NCBI GenBank assembly: GCA_014529385.2
Contig: CM043960.1
Location: forward strand, 77,401,910 to 77,465,909
Source: Adiantum capillus-veneris
Lineage: Eukaryota > Streptophyta > Polypodiopsida > Polypodiales > Pteridaceae
Reading direction: 5' to 3'
Length of the DNA stretch: 64,000 nt
Under the pieces are notes generated by a model. That model saw only the letters and a list, made by a program, of their open reading frames with translations, did not search any database and had not been told where the DNA came from. Positions 46,433 through 57,276 of the stretch are shown in pieces. The first letter of the stretch is position 1; the number at the start of each line of letters is the position of its first letter. A program made the translations under genes and the position numbers.

Positions 46433-48714
46433 GCTCGAGCTCGATGACTCGAGTCGACTTCATGTGTCAAAAGAACTTGTTTCTCAAAGTTTTAGCAATT
46501 GTTTGAAGCAAAATTTGGTCGTTTTAAAGTTTGCTTCACTTTCATTCTAATTGTTTTTGTTTAGTTTCAAATTGTTTGTGCGCAGTCTAGTTCATTTTGA
46601 TAATTTCTTCTCAGTTTCAAATTTTGACTTAGGGCATACTTTGGGGGGCCTTTTTTTGGGTATTAAGGTCAAATTTTGAAAAAGTTTTGTATGTACTAGA
46701 AAAGAAAACATAGTCCTAAACACAAGGAAAGATATTAGTTCTTTGAGTATTTTTAGATTTCATTGTTTTCATGCTCATTTCAACCCATAGATTAAAAAAA
46801 AGAGAGAGAAAATGCTATTTTACACCGTTCTTATAGAAACTGCCAACTTGCTAGGTTATTTTTTGGAGAATCCAAGCAGGATGTGACTTTTTTGCATCAC
46901 ACCACTATTGAAGAGCATGATAAGGCGAACAAATTTACGTGAGATAAGCCCCAATAGATTTGAAGTTGATTGGGAGCTACGAGCTGTCGAAACTGGTCAA
47001 AAATTAGAACTTAAAAACTAAATAAACTAATTTTTTCAAACTTGGACGTATGATCATTTAAATCTATGTGATTGTTCACCACGTAACTCGTTGAGTTATG
47101 TGACGATGGTGCAACCAAAGTGTGTCAACTCTAGCAAAGGGCATAGGCAGTGATGTGTATGCTTATAGGTGCATGGCAAAGGGCTAGAGCAGATGGAAAG
47201 AACTTGGGCAGGCAAGTGACAGTTGTGATGTATGCTTTATGTGGTTTTTTAGACCAAAAAGGTTTTAGAGTGATCCAGATGGGGCTACAGGTGAAGGAAG
47301 TCCCAAGGGCAGAGTTTTTGCTCAGAAAGGTACTGCTTGAAGTGCTAAGTCAGCTGGTCTAAACGGCTCGTCAAGCGGTGCCACGGTGTGCAAGATATGG
47401 CTAGTCAAAGTTGGAGTGTATTGCAAATCTGAGATGGGCAGGGCAGGTGATGCAAGGTGTTTAGAGCTGGTTGTAGCATATGGATGTGAAGTGCTCATCA
47501 TTTGGAGCATGTCAGCCTTTTTGAATTGATGATTGGAATCTTGGATGCCAAGTTATTGCCAAATGAAGATTTATCGGGGGACCAATTCTATGTCAGTCTT
47601 GTTGCCTCATTCGATGTTCCATCTGAGGTTTTCTAAGCCTTTCCGGGGTTTCCATGCAAAGTATAAGGTGTATGAAGGCCATAGGAAGTGACGGCACAAC
47701 AATTGGAGCTCGAGCAGGGAGATACTGCAGGATGAAGTTGTTAGTTGATGGCTCTACGTGTGCCGAGGTTGAGGACGTGGTTGTTTTCGGGGTTGTCCAT
47801 TGCCGTCGGTGGTGGTGCCAACGGTTGCTGATGTGGCAAGTCATGAGGGCGGGTGCTCGTGCACCTAAAACGGCCCTCAACTTTTTTAGCATGGGAAGAT
47901 GCCCACAGTCATGGCATCATGACTCTGAGGCTTGAACGCTTAAGAAGGGGTGGTTCATGCAATGCCTTGGGTCTCAAGAAGTGCCAAAAATAGAGCACGG
48001 ATTCTCATGCAAAAAGATGTGCCAAAAACAGCACAAGGGCTTAACTAAATTAGCAAGTGGTACATGCCCTATGGGGGGGCAATTTTTGGAGTGTTGGGGG
48101 AGATTTTGGAGAGCTTAAGAAGGGAGCTCTCATGGGAGAGTCCTCAGAGCTCAAAGAGGAGCTTGCATGGCATCTTTTGAAGCTCAAAGGAAGAGCTTTT
48201 GGACCGTATTTTTGCACCAACAAGGGTGCCATTGAAGGGTTTTTCTTGCTGCTTTCAGTGAGGAGATCCATACAATGGTGAAGCCAGAGGTTGTCCAAAG
48301 TTTTTTTTGGTTGCTCGTCGATGTTGTGTCGAGGATGAAGTCTATGATAGCAGAGTTACATGGTGTTTGTAGATGGTGATTTTTGCACAATTGAAGCAAA
48401 CCGTATCAAAATTTATTGCCCTTTCTTCCCCATGTCCCCCCTTCTCATCTTTGCTCTATTCCAACCATCAAGTGCCTGTTTTGTGAGATGTGTGTGCCTC
48501 CCCGGGCCTCTATGTGTATGAGAGAGAGAAAGAGAGAACAGTGTGTGATGTGGCACAATTGTAAACATGAAAAAATTGGTGTGGCGTGTTGTCAATTGTG
48601 TGAGTTTTGAATGTGAACTCTAGTGGATTGGGTGTAGTGATTATCCTAGGCTATAGAGAGGCAGATTGTTTGGGTGTCGGGTGTGTTTCCCTTTTCCCCT
48701 TTCCAGCAGATTAA
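46433..48714. other. No recognisable gene
   Basis: Short overlapping frames only. One copy of the CCACGTAACTCG...GAGTT(A)TGTG palindrome found at 48715-49305 occurs early, near 47079-47104. Confidence 0.4.
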
Positions 48715-49305
48715 GCCACATAACTCGCTGAGTTACGTGGCCGACATCCGCCACGTAACTCAATGAGGGTTACATGGCAAGCGTGTCATGCCATGTAACT
48801 TCTTGAGTTATGTGGGCCTGCTGACTGTATCACCATGTTGGTCATCATCGACTTGCCACGCTTGCCACAAGTGTAACTCGACAAGTTACGTGGCCATGAA
48901 ACATAGCCATGGCTCACCGCATAACCCGGCAAGTTACATGGATTTTCCATCCTGGCAGAGAACGGGAATTTCTTTCCTGCCAATGTGGAGTGGCCACTCA
49001 ACTCGCTGAGTTACGTGGCAAGTCCTTCCGGTAACTCGACGAGTTACATGACCTTGCCACGTGCACCTCCCAATGTTTCAAAAGCAACGTTATCTCGATG
49101 AGTTAGCCGCATGGTGAATGTCATGCTAGTGGGGGGACTGCAAATGTGGAGTGGACACTCAACTCGTTGAGTTAAATGGCAAGTCCTTTTGTAAACTCGG
49201 AAAGTTAGGTGGCCTTGCCACGTTTCATCTCTCAATGATTTGCAAGCAAGGGTATCTCGATGAGTTAACTGCATGGTGCATGTCATGCTAGGAGGGGGAT
49301 TGCAA
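48715..49305. repeat. Cluster of CACGTAACTCG..GAGTTACGTG palindromes
   Basis: About eleven copies of a 22-27 bp dyad of the type CACGTAACTC(N3)GAGTTACGTG occur, at about 48715, 48751, 48790, 48866, 48917, 48990, 49028, 49088, 49150, 49190 and 49250. Many contain the ACGT core. The last six lie in two tandem copies of a roughly 162-bp unit (48981-49142 and 49143-49305). Confidence 0.85.
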
Positions 49306-50229
49306 GAAAGTATGAAGCTTGAAGATGAAGCATAGGCAAAAGGGTAGCAGAAGCACATGAGGTGCTTATTCGAGACATCGTTTCATGGAATGCATTGATT
49401 GCAAGATATCCCCAATGAGGGCAAGAAGATCAAGGTTGATTATAGCAAATCTGAACAAGGGAGGGAGAGAGAGCACATCAAGTCTCCTTCGGCATCTTTG
49501 AGCATCGACAAGTCCAACGTTTGGATTGGGACATCCGCAGTGGATTTCGACATCCAGTTCTTTTGATTTTGGCATTGACTTTTATGGATCTCAACATTAA
49601 CTCTCGACGTCGAAGAGCTAGGACATACCGATTGAGAATTCTTCTTGAATTTGGCATAGCAAGAGTGAGAGAGAGCGGTTTGACACTTCTCCGGTGTAGC
49701 CTGACATCGGCTACCTTCCTCTAACATAGCTTTGACATCTCATTCTGGAGAGTTTTTGCTCCGACGGACTCTCTCTGGCATGCCGGCCTTGGCTTAGCAA
49801 GAGACAGATCGAGAGAGCGCGGCATCTGCTCTCCTCTAGCCCACATCCGGAGCAGCTTTGGCATAGTCTCCTCAGCAATGACTTGGTTTCCTCCTTTGGT
49901 CACACAATTTAGACACATAGTGGCTCCAACATAACGGCATTGTCTCTTGGATGGCGACTTTGACCACTACTAGAGGTGGTGATTGTCATAAATGTCTTTG
50001 CTTTCTGGTCGACGCGCTTTTTGATCGATAAGATAGCGTTTCATATTTCAATATTTTTCTCATCGGTTGCATTATTTTCAGTGTAGATTATGCGGCACAG
50101 GTATTGTGCTCATGTATGACTGTGTGGGTCACTTCAAAGAGTTTTTCAGCACATTTTTTGTGCGTTTTTTCTATGTACACATATGTAGATATAGAGTGAG
50201 CTAGTTACAGTTTGCAGGTGGTAGATTCA
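49306..50229. other. No recognisable gene
   Basis: Contains GGCAT/GACATC-rich text but no domain on either strand. Confidence 0.4.
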
Positions 50230-51870
50230 TGTTGATGATTGTGCGATTTAGAAGGGATGCAAGGTCTAAGAGATTAGGGTTTTGAGAGAAGAGGTTGAGA
50301 GAGAAAGGTTTAGGTGGAGCTTCGTTTCACTCTATGTGTGAGCTCCTTATTGTTCTATATTAATTATCAATAAAAAAGAATGAGATTAGGGTTAGTAGAT
50401 GTTAGTCTGTTATGGTATGGGCCTAATGGCCTTTATCCCCAACAACCTCCCACGTAAATGCCAATGTGCCGATGAGCGGAGAAAGGGGTAAGTAGAATAT
50501 GATGGTCTACCCAATACCCATCAAGTCATGATAGAATTCAAAACGCTCAAGAGGGAAACCCTTTGTGAGAAGGTCAGCAGGGTTGTCATGTGTGTGCACC
50601 TTGACAAGCCAGATGCACTTGTACTCAAATGATGCACTTGTATTTCTTGAATGAAATGATACTTGATCTCAATGTGCTTTGTCTTTGCAACAAACGTAGG
50701 ATTTTGTGCTAGTTGAATAATAGTTTGACTATCACAATGCAATATTGGAATCTCAAAATTAACACACGAATCTCCCACTAGACGAGCAAGCCAAATAGCT
50801 TCTTTTGGAGGTGTCTACATATTCTACCTCACTGGCTAATTTAGTGATGCAATCTTGCAAATGAGATCTCCATGATATTGCACCCCCAGAAAATGTGAAA
50901 ACATAGTCACTAGTGGACCTTCTATTGTCCACATTCCCTGCCTAATTAGCATTTGTGTATCCTTTCAAACCATAAGCATTTATCCTTTGTACCATGAAAA
51001 CATCTCATCACTCCTTTCACTGCCTCCCAATGCTTCTTACCAATATTGGACATGTATTTACTAACTACTCCCACTGCAACCATGTCATACATCAAGCTAA
51101 CATTAGTAGATGCATAAGGAACCTTGGCCATTTTAGTATTTTCCTCCTCTAATTTGGGACAATGAATTTGACTAAGTTTTACATTTGGAGCTATTGGGCT
51201 ATTGGATACCTTCCCCCTCTCCATATTAAAATGTTGAAGTATCTTGGAATTGTACTAAGTCTGAGATAAGTAAAGCATTTTCTTGCTCCTATCTCTGACA
51301 ATCTGCATACCAAGAAAGTGATTATCTTTTCCTAAATCCTTCATATCAAAGTTCTTGTGTAGCTTTGATTCCAGTGCATCTATCTCACTGGTACTTTTTT
51401 CGATGATAAGCATGTCATTTACATACAAGATCAATACTAAAAGGCTACCATCAATAGCCTTTTTAGTGTAGAGGCAATGATCTTCACCACTCCTAAAACC
51501 TTGAGACATCATAGAAGCATCAGACTTATGATACCATTGACGAGATTCTTGTTTTGTCCCATACAGAGCCTTTCTAAGTTTGCAGACCATATTTTCCTTG
51601 CCTTCAATAATAAACCCTCTTGGTTGTTGCATATAAATGTCTTCATGAAGATCCCCATGTAAGTGAACAAGTTCCATACCCTCAATGGCTACCAATGCAA
51701 GCGCTAAGTGAAGAGTGGTCATCTTCACCACTCATGAAAATATTTCATCAAAACCAACATCCTTTTGCTACTTAAAACCCTTGGCAACCAGTCTAGACTT
51801 GTACTTTGGCTTATCATCAATGGAACTGGTCTTCATTTTGTAGACCCATTTATAAGGAACAAATTCCATG
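50230..51870 (-). mobile_element. Copia pol 3' remnant with 3' LTR start, minus strand
   Basis: RT, RT-RNase H connection and RNase H pieces occur in the right order on the minus strand. They are followed by ACGTGGGAGGT (purine-rich) and an LTR start TGTTGGGGATAAAGG at 50446. The LTR may end at ATCATCAACA (50233). The 5' side is lost at about 51870, where low-complexity repeats begin. Confidence 0.75.
50521..51850 (-). pseudogene. Copia reverse transcriptase / RNase H remnant
   Basis: The minus strand reads HLHGDLHEDIYMQQPRGF, VCKLRKALYGTKQESRQWY, LILYVNDMLIIEKS (YVDD changed to YVND), MKDLGKDNHFLGMQI, VGVVSKYMSNIGKKHWEAVK and, in RNase H, FEIPILHCDSQTIIQLAQN with KTKHIEIKYHFI. These are the standard copia blocks in order. 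Several frameshifts and stops separate them. The second catalytic Asp-pair residue is Asn, so even the open part is inactive. Confidence 0.85.
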
Positions 51871-51889
51871 CCCTCTTTTAGAGGTACTA

Positions 51890-52060
51890 AGTCGCAAGCG
51901 TCATGCCAAGGGCAACCCAAGGGGTCACGGACCCTAGGGTGCCCACGGGGTCACCCAAGAGCCCCATCTCACCACAAGGGCTCCCAAGGGTGTGCCCAAG
52001 GGGCCACCCAAGGGGCCGTCCCACCCAAGGGGTTGCTCCCTAAAGGGGTCGAGGTTGGAG
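51890..52060. repeat. CCCAAGGGG-type minisatellite
   Basis: Imperfect repeats of CCAAGGGG(CC/TC)AC give a Gly/Pro/Gln-rich spurious frame. It sits exactly at the broken 5' side of the copia remnant. Confidence 0.7.
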
Positions 52061-52080
52061 GCCATGGATGGAACAAGTAA

Positions 52081-52966
52081 CGACAAAATCATCCATGCAA
52101 GGCATAATGGATGGGCGTGTCAGGCAACACTTGGCAATTTTTGATGATCAAAGTATTGGCAAAAGTACATCGCATGCAAGGCAACATGATGAATACATCC
52201 ATATTTGAATAGTCATGAAACGACAAACGAAGGACTTCTTGTATAACTTATCATTAGGAAAAAATTGGACCCCCTTGGGGCCATGTAAGGTTCCCTAATT
52301 TTAAGGGATTAAAGCTAATTTTTTAGGGGATGGAGGGAACAAAGACAATAAATAGGGCTACTTTTGTAGCTCTCTCTCTAACTTCTCTCTAGATAGGAGA
52401 GGGGGGGAAAGTAGAGAATGAGGGTGGTAAAGTAGGAGGAATAGGGGGGATAAAGTAGGAGAGAGAGGGGAGTAAAAAGAGATATAGGAGTAAAGGTAGA
52501 GAGAAGAACCATTCTCTCTCTACCTATCACCAAACAAAGAGAGTAAGTAGTTATGACAAAAGCCACTTTTCAGTTTGTGCATCAATTTACCCCCAAAAAA
52601 TGAATTTTTTATAAAATCTTCAAAATGGATCTTTTAAGCTTTCAAAAGGTCCCTACATATATATATATATATAAAACAATAGTTTTTTAGAAGAATCTAG
52701 CTTTTATAAGCTCCAAATCTAAAATTCCTTGGGTCCCTCTCTACATTAACTCCAAGAATAAATAGACAATGCCACATCATCAAAACGTCCATCTAATAAA
52801 GCTTAAAAATTGAAATTTTTAAAATTTTACAATTTCCCTCCTTTGAGCTCAAAAATTGAACCTATAAATGAAAAAATATATTTTTAAGTCTTTTTTTCCC
52901 AAAAATTGTCTGTTTATCCCAAAAAGTATATCTTATCAAATTTTTTTCCCATCATAACTTTTCACC
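52081..52966. other. Upstream region of the transposase-like gene
   Basis: Purine-rich block (52390-52510), a short (AT)n (about 52657-52674) and AT-rich sequence leading to the ATG at 52967. The left end of the putative transposon should lie here or further left, but I could not find a terminal repeat because its right end is outside the window. Confidence 0.35.
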
Positions 52967-55819
52967 ATGTCTCTTCGCGACATAACCAATGAATCACATG
53001 CGCCGTCATCTACTAGGTCAACTAATGTCAGTCTGCGTCTACCGATCGAATTTGCTCCCACAAAAAAAAATGACAAGAAAGCATCTCAACCGGCATCCGT
53101 ACGACGGTTTCGAGGAGAAACCAATGTTGACTTGTGGCTTGATGGAGGGTTGTATCCAAAAGATCCGCTCGTGGGTTGTCATCCGACATTCCGTACACTC
53201 CCAAGCTTAATCAAATATGTGGGAGAAGGAGAACGTGGTCTTCTTGGGTATTGTAAGAGATTGGACTCCAATCACGCAGTTGTGTCGGCATATTTCCGAC
53301 AACAATGTCAAGTGTTACACAATCATTCCACAAATCTCCAACAACAACTACATTCCACAGAGAAACAACTCAAAGATCTTAAAGAGAGATGAAAGGTACA
53401 GAAACAGAGGTAACTAAGCTACAGATTGCAATGATGCACCTAAAAGCCACTCCATTTGACATGCGTGAGCATAAGAGGGAGTTCTCTTCCATTGAAAACT
53501 TAGCATCTAATGGAGGGGCACGTAAGAAGCGAATCACGGCAACCAGGTATTTTTTTAAATTCACAGTGTTCATAACTCTCAAATAATTTTCATCAATTTG
53601 TAACTCGGTTCACCTTTTGAAATAGGACATATATACAAAATGTGTGTGGAAGTTTTAGACAAGAGGACCGTTGCAATCTTCTCCTAGGATGCATCTCAAA
53701 GGAAGATATACTTTACATCATAGGTTGTGAAAAGGCCAAACACATGAAAGATGCCATCACAAAGGAGATCCTAAAAAAGATCTCTAACCTTGTGTCTGAG
53801 GATGATGTCCAGAGAGCTTGTGATGAGGTTGGGATCAGCACAAATGCATACCATGCACTTCATGGATTGATGAAAGATGCATTACGAGAGCAAGGTATCA
53901 CCGAGAATTTATTTCCTATTCCACATAGGGTCCGACTTGCAAAAAAAGTAAACAATGATCTCGTTCGGGAATCCCTTGGCGAATACAAACACATTGAAGG
54001 ATCCATGGTGTACTCTTCCACGAGTCCCAAATCACGTGGTAATATAAAGGGAGGCAATACTATTCCTAATGGGACAAAGTCTTTTAGTTATCATCAATTC
54101 AACAATATTTTTGTTGACTTGAAACGACTACAATGAGCTATGGTTAAATTTTATGCTTTGTCTCCACAAGGTAATACAAATTGTAATGTCGTTTTTTATT
54201 TGTATTGAATATCATTTAGTATAACAATTCAATTCTTGTGTTGTTTCAGTACTTGGAGAGAAGCTCATATTTATTCTTAAGCTAGATGAATGTCAAATTG
54301 TCAAAGGACGGAGATTGGAACGTATGAGTGTGACACTCATGAATGAGGCAATGTTTTTTGCAAAAGTCGATGCTATCGGTGATCATTCTCAGAAACCATC
54401 ATTTAGTGTACAATCAGAAAAAGAAATATGGTGGTTAGGAGCTTTTGAAGTTCCGAAGGAGACTCATGAGGTGTTGGCATGGGTCTTCTCTATGATCCCG
54501 TGGATTACAAAGGTTATTAAGGCACAACTAGAGGGAGAAAAGCTAGAAGTAGATGGAGTAGGTACATTTGATGTTGAGTGGCACTTAGGAGGTGATCTAA
54601 AAACAATGAAATGTATACTTGGGTGTAAACAAGGTGCTTCATCACTTCTTCCTTGTCCATATTGTGTACGAGGATACAAGGAGAGTACTCGTGGCTCCAC
54701 GTCTTCAAAGAAAGATGTCAAAGGAAGTCAGGCAACAGGGTCAATGGATGATGATGCAAGGGATTGGGTGTGCTCGGTGTTAAAGTGTCCTATCATGGAG
54801 GTCCCCAATCGATTGACAAAAGATAAAACATGGCATCCCATTATCAATTTTCCACTTACAAATGTACACTTTTGCACTTTTCATGCCTTTATGCGTATAT
54901 TTGATCGCTTGTTAAAGCTTCACATAGAGTACGCTTTCACAATGAAACCACTTTCCAGATCCGTGGAAGCCATTGGAATAGTTGAAACAGTTCTAAATTC
55001 GATTGGATGTCATGGTGGCAATGTTTCTATCATCGGTGAGGTGGATAATATGCATGAAGTGCCACAAAAAGTATCTATGAATGGTGTGAAAGCACGTAGG
55101 TTTTTCAAGAAACCAGAGATGCGAAAGGAGAGGGGTGAAGAGGATGCTCCATGGGAGCTATGGAAAGCGCTTTGCAAGTGTACGACCAATCAAGATTCAA
55201 ATCCCGTGCTTGTAAATCTGCGTAGGTAAGTGTGGCACCACTTGGAGTTAGTGCTTCAAATCATGTGAAACCCCAAACCACGAGCGAGCAACAAAATTTG
55301 TTCAAAGATCACATTTCAAATTTCACTAAAGCATTTGTGCAAGCGTGGGGAGAGAGCAATATCACACACTACATGGTAAGTTACTTTGTTCAGTTCAAAT
55401 TTTGATGCTATACATAAATATTTATTTGATCTAAGCATTTTTTCTTGATGCAGCATATTTTGTATTCGCATGGAGCATTCTTTATGTCAAAATATGGTTC
55501 ATTAGACATGTGGAGCACTCAAGGAATGGAAAAATCACATTATCGAGCCAAAGGTGTTTACTTTAAAAATACACGTCACGGTGGTGGAACTACGAGATCC
55601 AACTACATGAAGGAGATGTTTGATTGGTTCTTTCGTTGTTCTTTGGGGAGATGTCATGCCATAGAGCGAGCGCGAAAGTCAAGTCTTGCCAAGGAGGTTA
55701 GGAGACAATGTCGACTTACTGCTAAAGAGAAATGGAGAAACTCCACTGGACCCCTTAATCATGCTAGGTGGCGTGAAAATCGCCATAGAGTAGGCAAACG
55801 TTGGTTACCCAACATATAA
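52967..55819 (+). pseudogene. Transposase-like gene, six exons, candidate D-D-E
   Basis: Exons: 52967-53391 and 53392-53546 (joined by a frameshift), 53626-54170, 54250-55225, 55252-55375, 55454-55819. Introns of 79, 79 and 78 bp have good GT/AG ends and matching phase. One apparent intron is only 26 bp (GTAAGT...TTAG). The product would be about 860 residues. The N-terminal third ends in a coiled coil (LQQQLHSTEKQLKDLKER). Candidate catalytic residues are D in LKLDECQIVKGRRLE (54285), D in LGGDLKTMKCILG (54594), followed by CPYC, and E in WSTQGMEKSHYRAKG (about 55529), preceded by HYM|HILYSHGAFFM. G-D then C-X2-C, and H...G...QG.EK, recall large unclassified eukaryotic transposase-like families, not the CACTA, hAT or MULE types I know. 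An in-frame TGA (54134) and the frameshift near 53391 suggest this copy is disabled. Function is inferred. Confidence 0.6.
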
Positions 55820-56038
55820 AACAAATGATGCTATGCAATGTAATGTTTATGTTTGTGGATGTCTTTGTTGAGTTGCATGTAATACTTCTCCATTTATCTA
55901 TTTTTTGTTTTTTATATTTTGATGATATTAAGAGTTTTATTAAGTGGCCTGGTCAAGTGTCAAGAGACCTTTTTTTTTTTAAATAGAGGGCTTTTAGAGA
56001 AGAAGGAGTCTCATTTCAATCTTGCCCCTTCTTACACC

Positions 56039-56878
56039 ATGGCACGCACAAAGAAAACAGCAAGAAAAGATCAACCTTTTTTTGTTCACCCTCACTCAAC
56101 CGTCCAAGGTGCTCAAAAACCACCTTGGATACACGAACAAGAGCTTTTAGAAGAGATGGAGAGAGAATGGTCAGGTGAAGAGCAACAAGATGGACAACCT
56201 TCACGCAAGAAGAAACGGGTAGTGACATCAGACACAGAAACCGAAACGGACAACGAAGCACAAAGCCCACCATGGAGCGGACATGAGATCCCAAGCAATC
56301 ATCGAGTTCCAGCCGGGAAGACATTGCCACGTGGCTTCGGTGCTCTGCCGTCAGATCAGCCTAGAGGTGATCATGGGTTACTAAATGAAGAGGATTTTGA
56401 GGATGTAGCAGACGAGCCAGTTGGAGCGCAGGGTGGAGAGGAAGAGCCAGTCGGAGCGCATGGTAGCCTTGAAGATGCACAAGCTCCCCTTCGCAAGCCC
56501 TCCCGTAAAAAGAAAAAGGTTTTCAAGGTTTGCCCACGCAAGTCCCATGTCCCAGATCCTACCATCCCTCAACAACGGGCTCCTGCGGTGAAGCGACGCA
56601 TTCCAAAAGCGTTGCAAGAGATTCGTCACTATCAAAAAACTTCAGACCTTCTCATACACAAGGCACCATTCGCACATTTGGTAAAAGAGATCATGCAAAG
56701 TTATAGAATGGCGTTTCGAGTTCAAGGTATCGCCGTAGAAGCTCTGCAAGAAGCGGCAGAATATCATCTAATTTGTATTTTTGAAGACAGCAACTTGTGT
56801 GCTATTCATGCAAAACGGGTGATAATAATGCCCAAAGATTTAGCTCTTGCGCATCGAATCAGAGGACAAAGAGATTGA
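56039..56878 (+). CDS. Histone H3-like protein with a long tail insert
   Basis: Intronless, 279 residues, complete. The ATG at 56039 is chosen because the protein then starts [10 protein letters not shown], identical to the mature H3 tail ARTKQTARK except Q5 to K. Residue 10 is D instead of S. Residues 11-183 are an insert unlike H3: charged, with two basic patches ([17 protein letters not shown]) and a [16 protein letters not shown] repeat. Residues 189-279 align with H3 45-135 without a gap (about 56 of 91 identical by hand), including EIRHYQK, the alpha-2 [20 protein letters not shown] and IMPKD, ending RIRGQRD. Loop 1 has canonical H3 length, unlike CENH3. It lies 220 bp after the transposase-like gene on the same strand. 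It probably enters nucleosomes, perhaps on the element's own DNA; that role is inference. Confidence 0.9.
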   Translation: MARTKKTARKDQPFFVHPHSTVQGAQKPPWIHEQELLEEMEREWSGEEQQDGQPSRKKKRVVTSDTETETDNEAQSPPWSGHEIPSNHRVPAGKTLPRGFGALPSDQPRGDHGLLNEEDFEDVADEPVGAQGGEEEPVGAHGSLEDAQAPLRKPSRKKKKVFKVCPRKSHVPDPTIPQQRAPAVKRRIPKALQEIRHYQKTSDLLIHKAPFAHLVKEIMQSYRMAFRVQGIAVEALQEAAEYHLICIFEDSNLCAIHAKRVIIMPKDLALAHRIRGQRD

Positions 56879-57006
56879 ATTTTACTTTTAGGCAATTTTG
56901 CCAATGTAAAGATATCTTTTTGAAATATAACGAGTCGTGGCTTTTTCAAATATAACGAGTCGTGTACATTTGTTTTAAGTGATAAGTAAAACTAAGTAGA
57001 GAGAGG

Positions 57007-57010
<4 letters not shown>

Positions 57011-57046
<36 letters not shown>
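57011..57046. repeat. (GA)n microsatellite
   Basis: About 18 GA units, 3' of the H3-like gene. Confidence 0.95.
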
Positions 57047-57050
<4 letters not shown>

Positions 57051-57100
57051 GATTAAAAAACTGTCAACCAATTTTGGTTGATTAAATAACCAAAAAACCA

Positions 57101-57276
57101 TTGTATTCTTACAATTTTGGCATAAAAAACCTTTAATTAGGCTCTCTAAAGGCTTGCCGCAGAGACGCGCGAGAAGCCAAAAGTAACTGTTACTTTTGAC
57201 TTCTCGCGCGCCTCTGCGGCAGGCCTCTAGACAGCCTAATTAAAGCTTTTTTATGCCAAAATTATAAGAATACACT
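57101..57276. repeat. 175-bp near-perfect palindrome between convergent genes
   Basis: Arms of about 88 bp (57101-57188 and 57189-57276) meet at AAGTAAC|TGTTACTT. They contain TGTATTCTTACAATTTTGG, TTTAATTAGGCT, TTGCCGCAGAG and CGCGCGAGAAG and their complements, with about ten mismatches. It sits between the stop of the H3-like gene (56878) and that of the opposing gene (57518). It may be a foldback MITE, a shared terminator, or a small-RNA source. Confidence 0.9.

Noticed and set aside
47150..48281. Short ORFs between the satellite and the palindrome cluster
   Set aside because: No domain, no splice logic, and opposing frames of equal length.
51868..52080. Gly/Gln/Pro-rich 70-residue ORF
   Set aside because: Translation of the CCCAAGGGG minisatellite.
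56016..56635. Minus-strand ORFs opposite the H3-like gene
   Set aside because: Antisense shadows of an evident coding sequence.
56039..56878. CENH3 (centromeric H3)
   Set aside because: CENH3 also can start MARTK and has a long variable tail, but loop 1 here has the canonical H3 length and the fold matches H3 too closely. Kept as an alternative to be tested by phylogeny.
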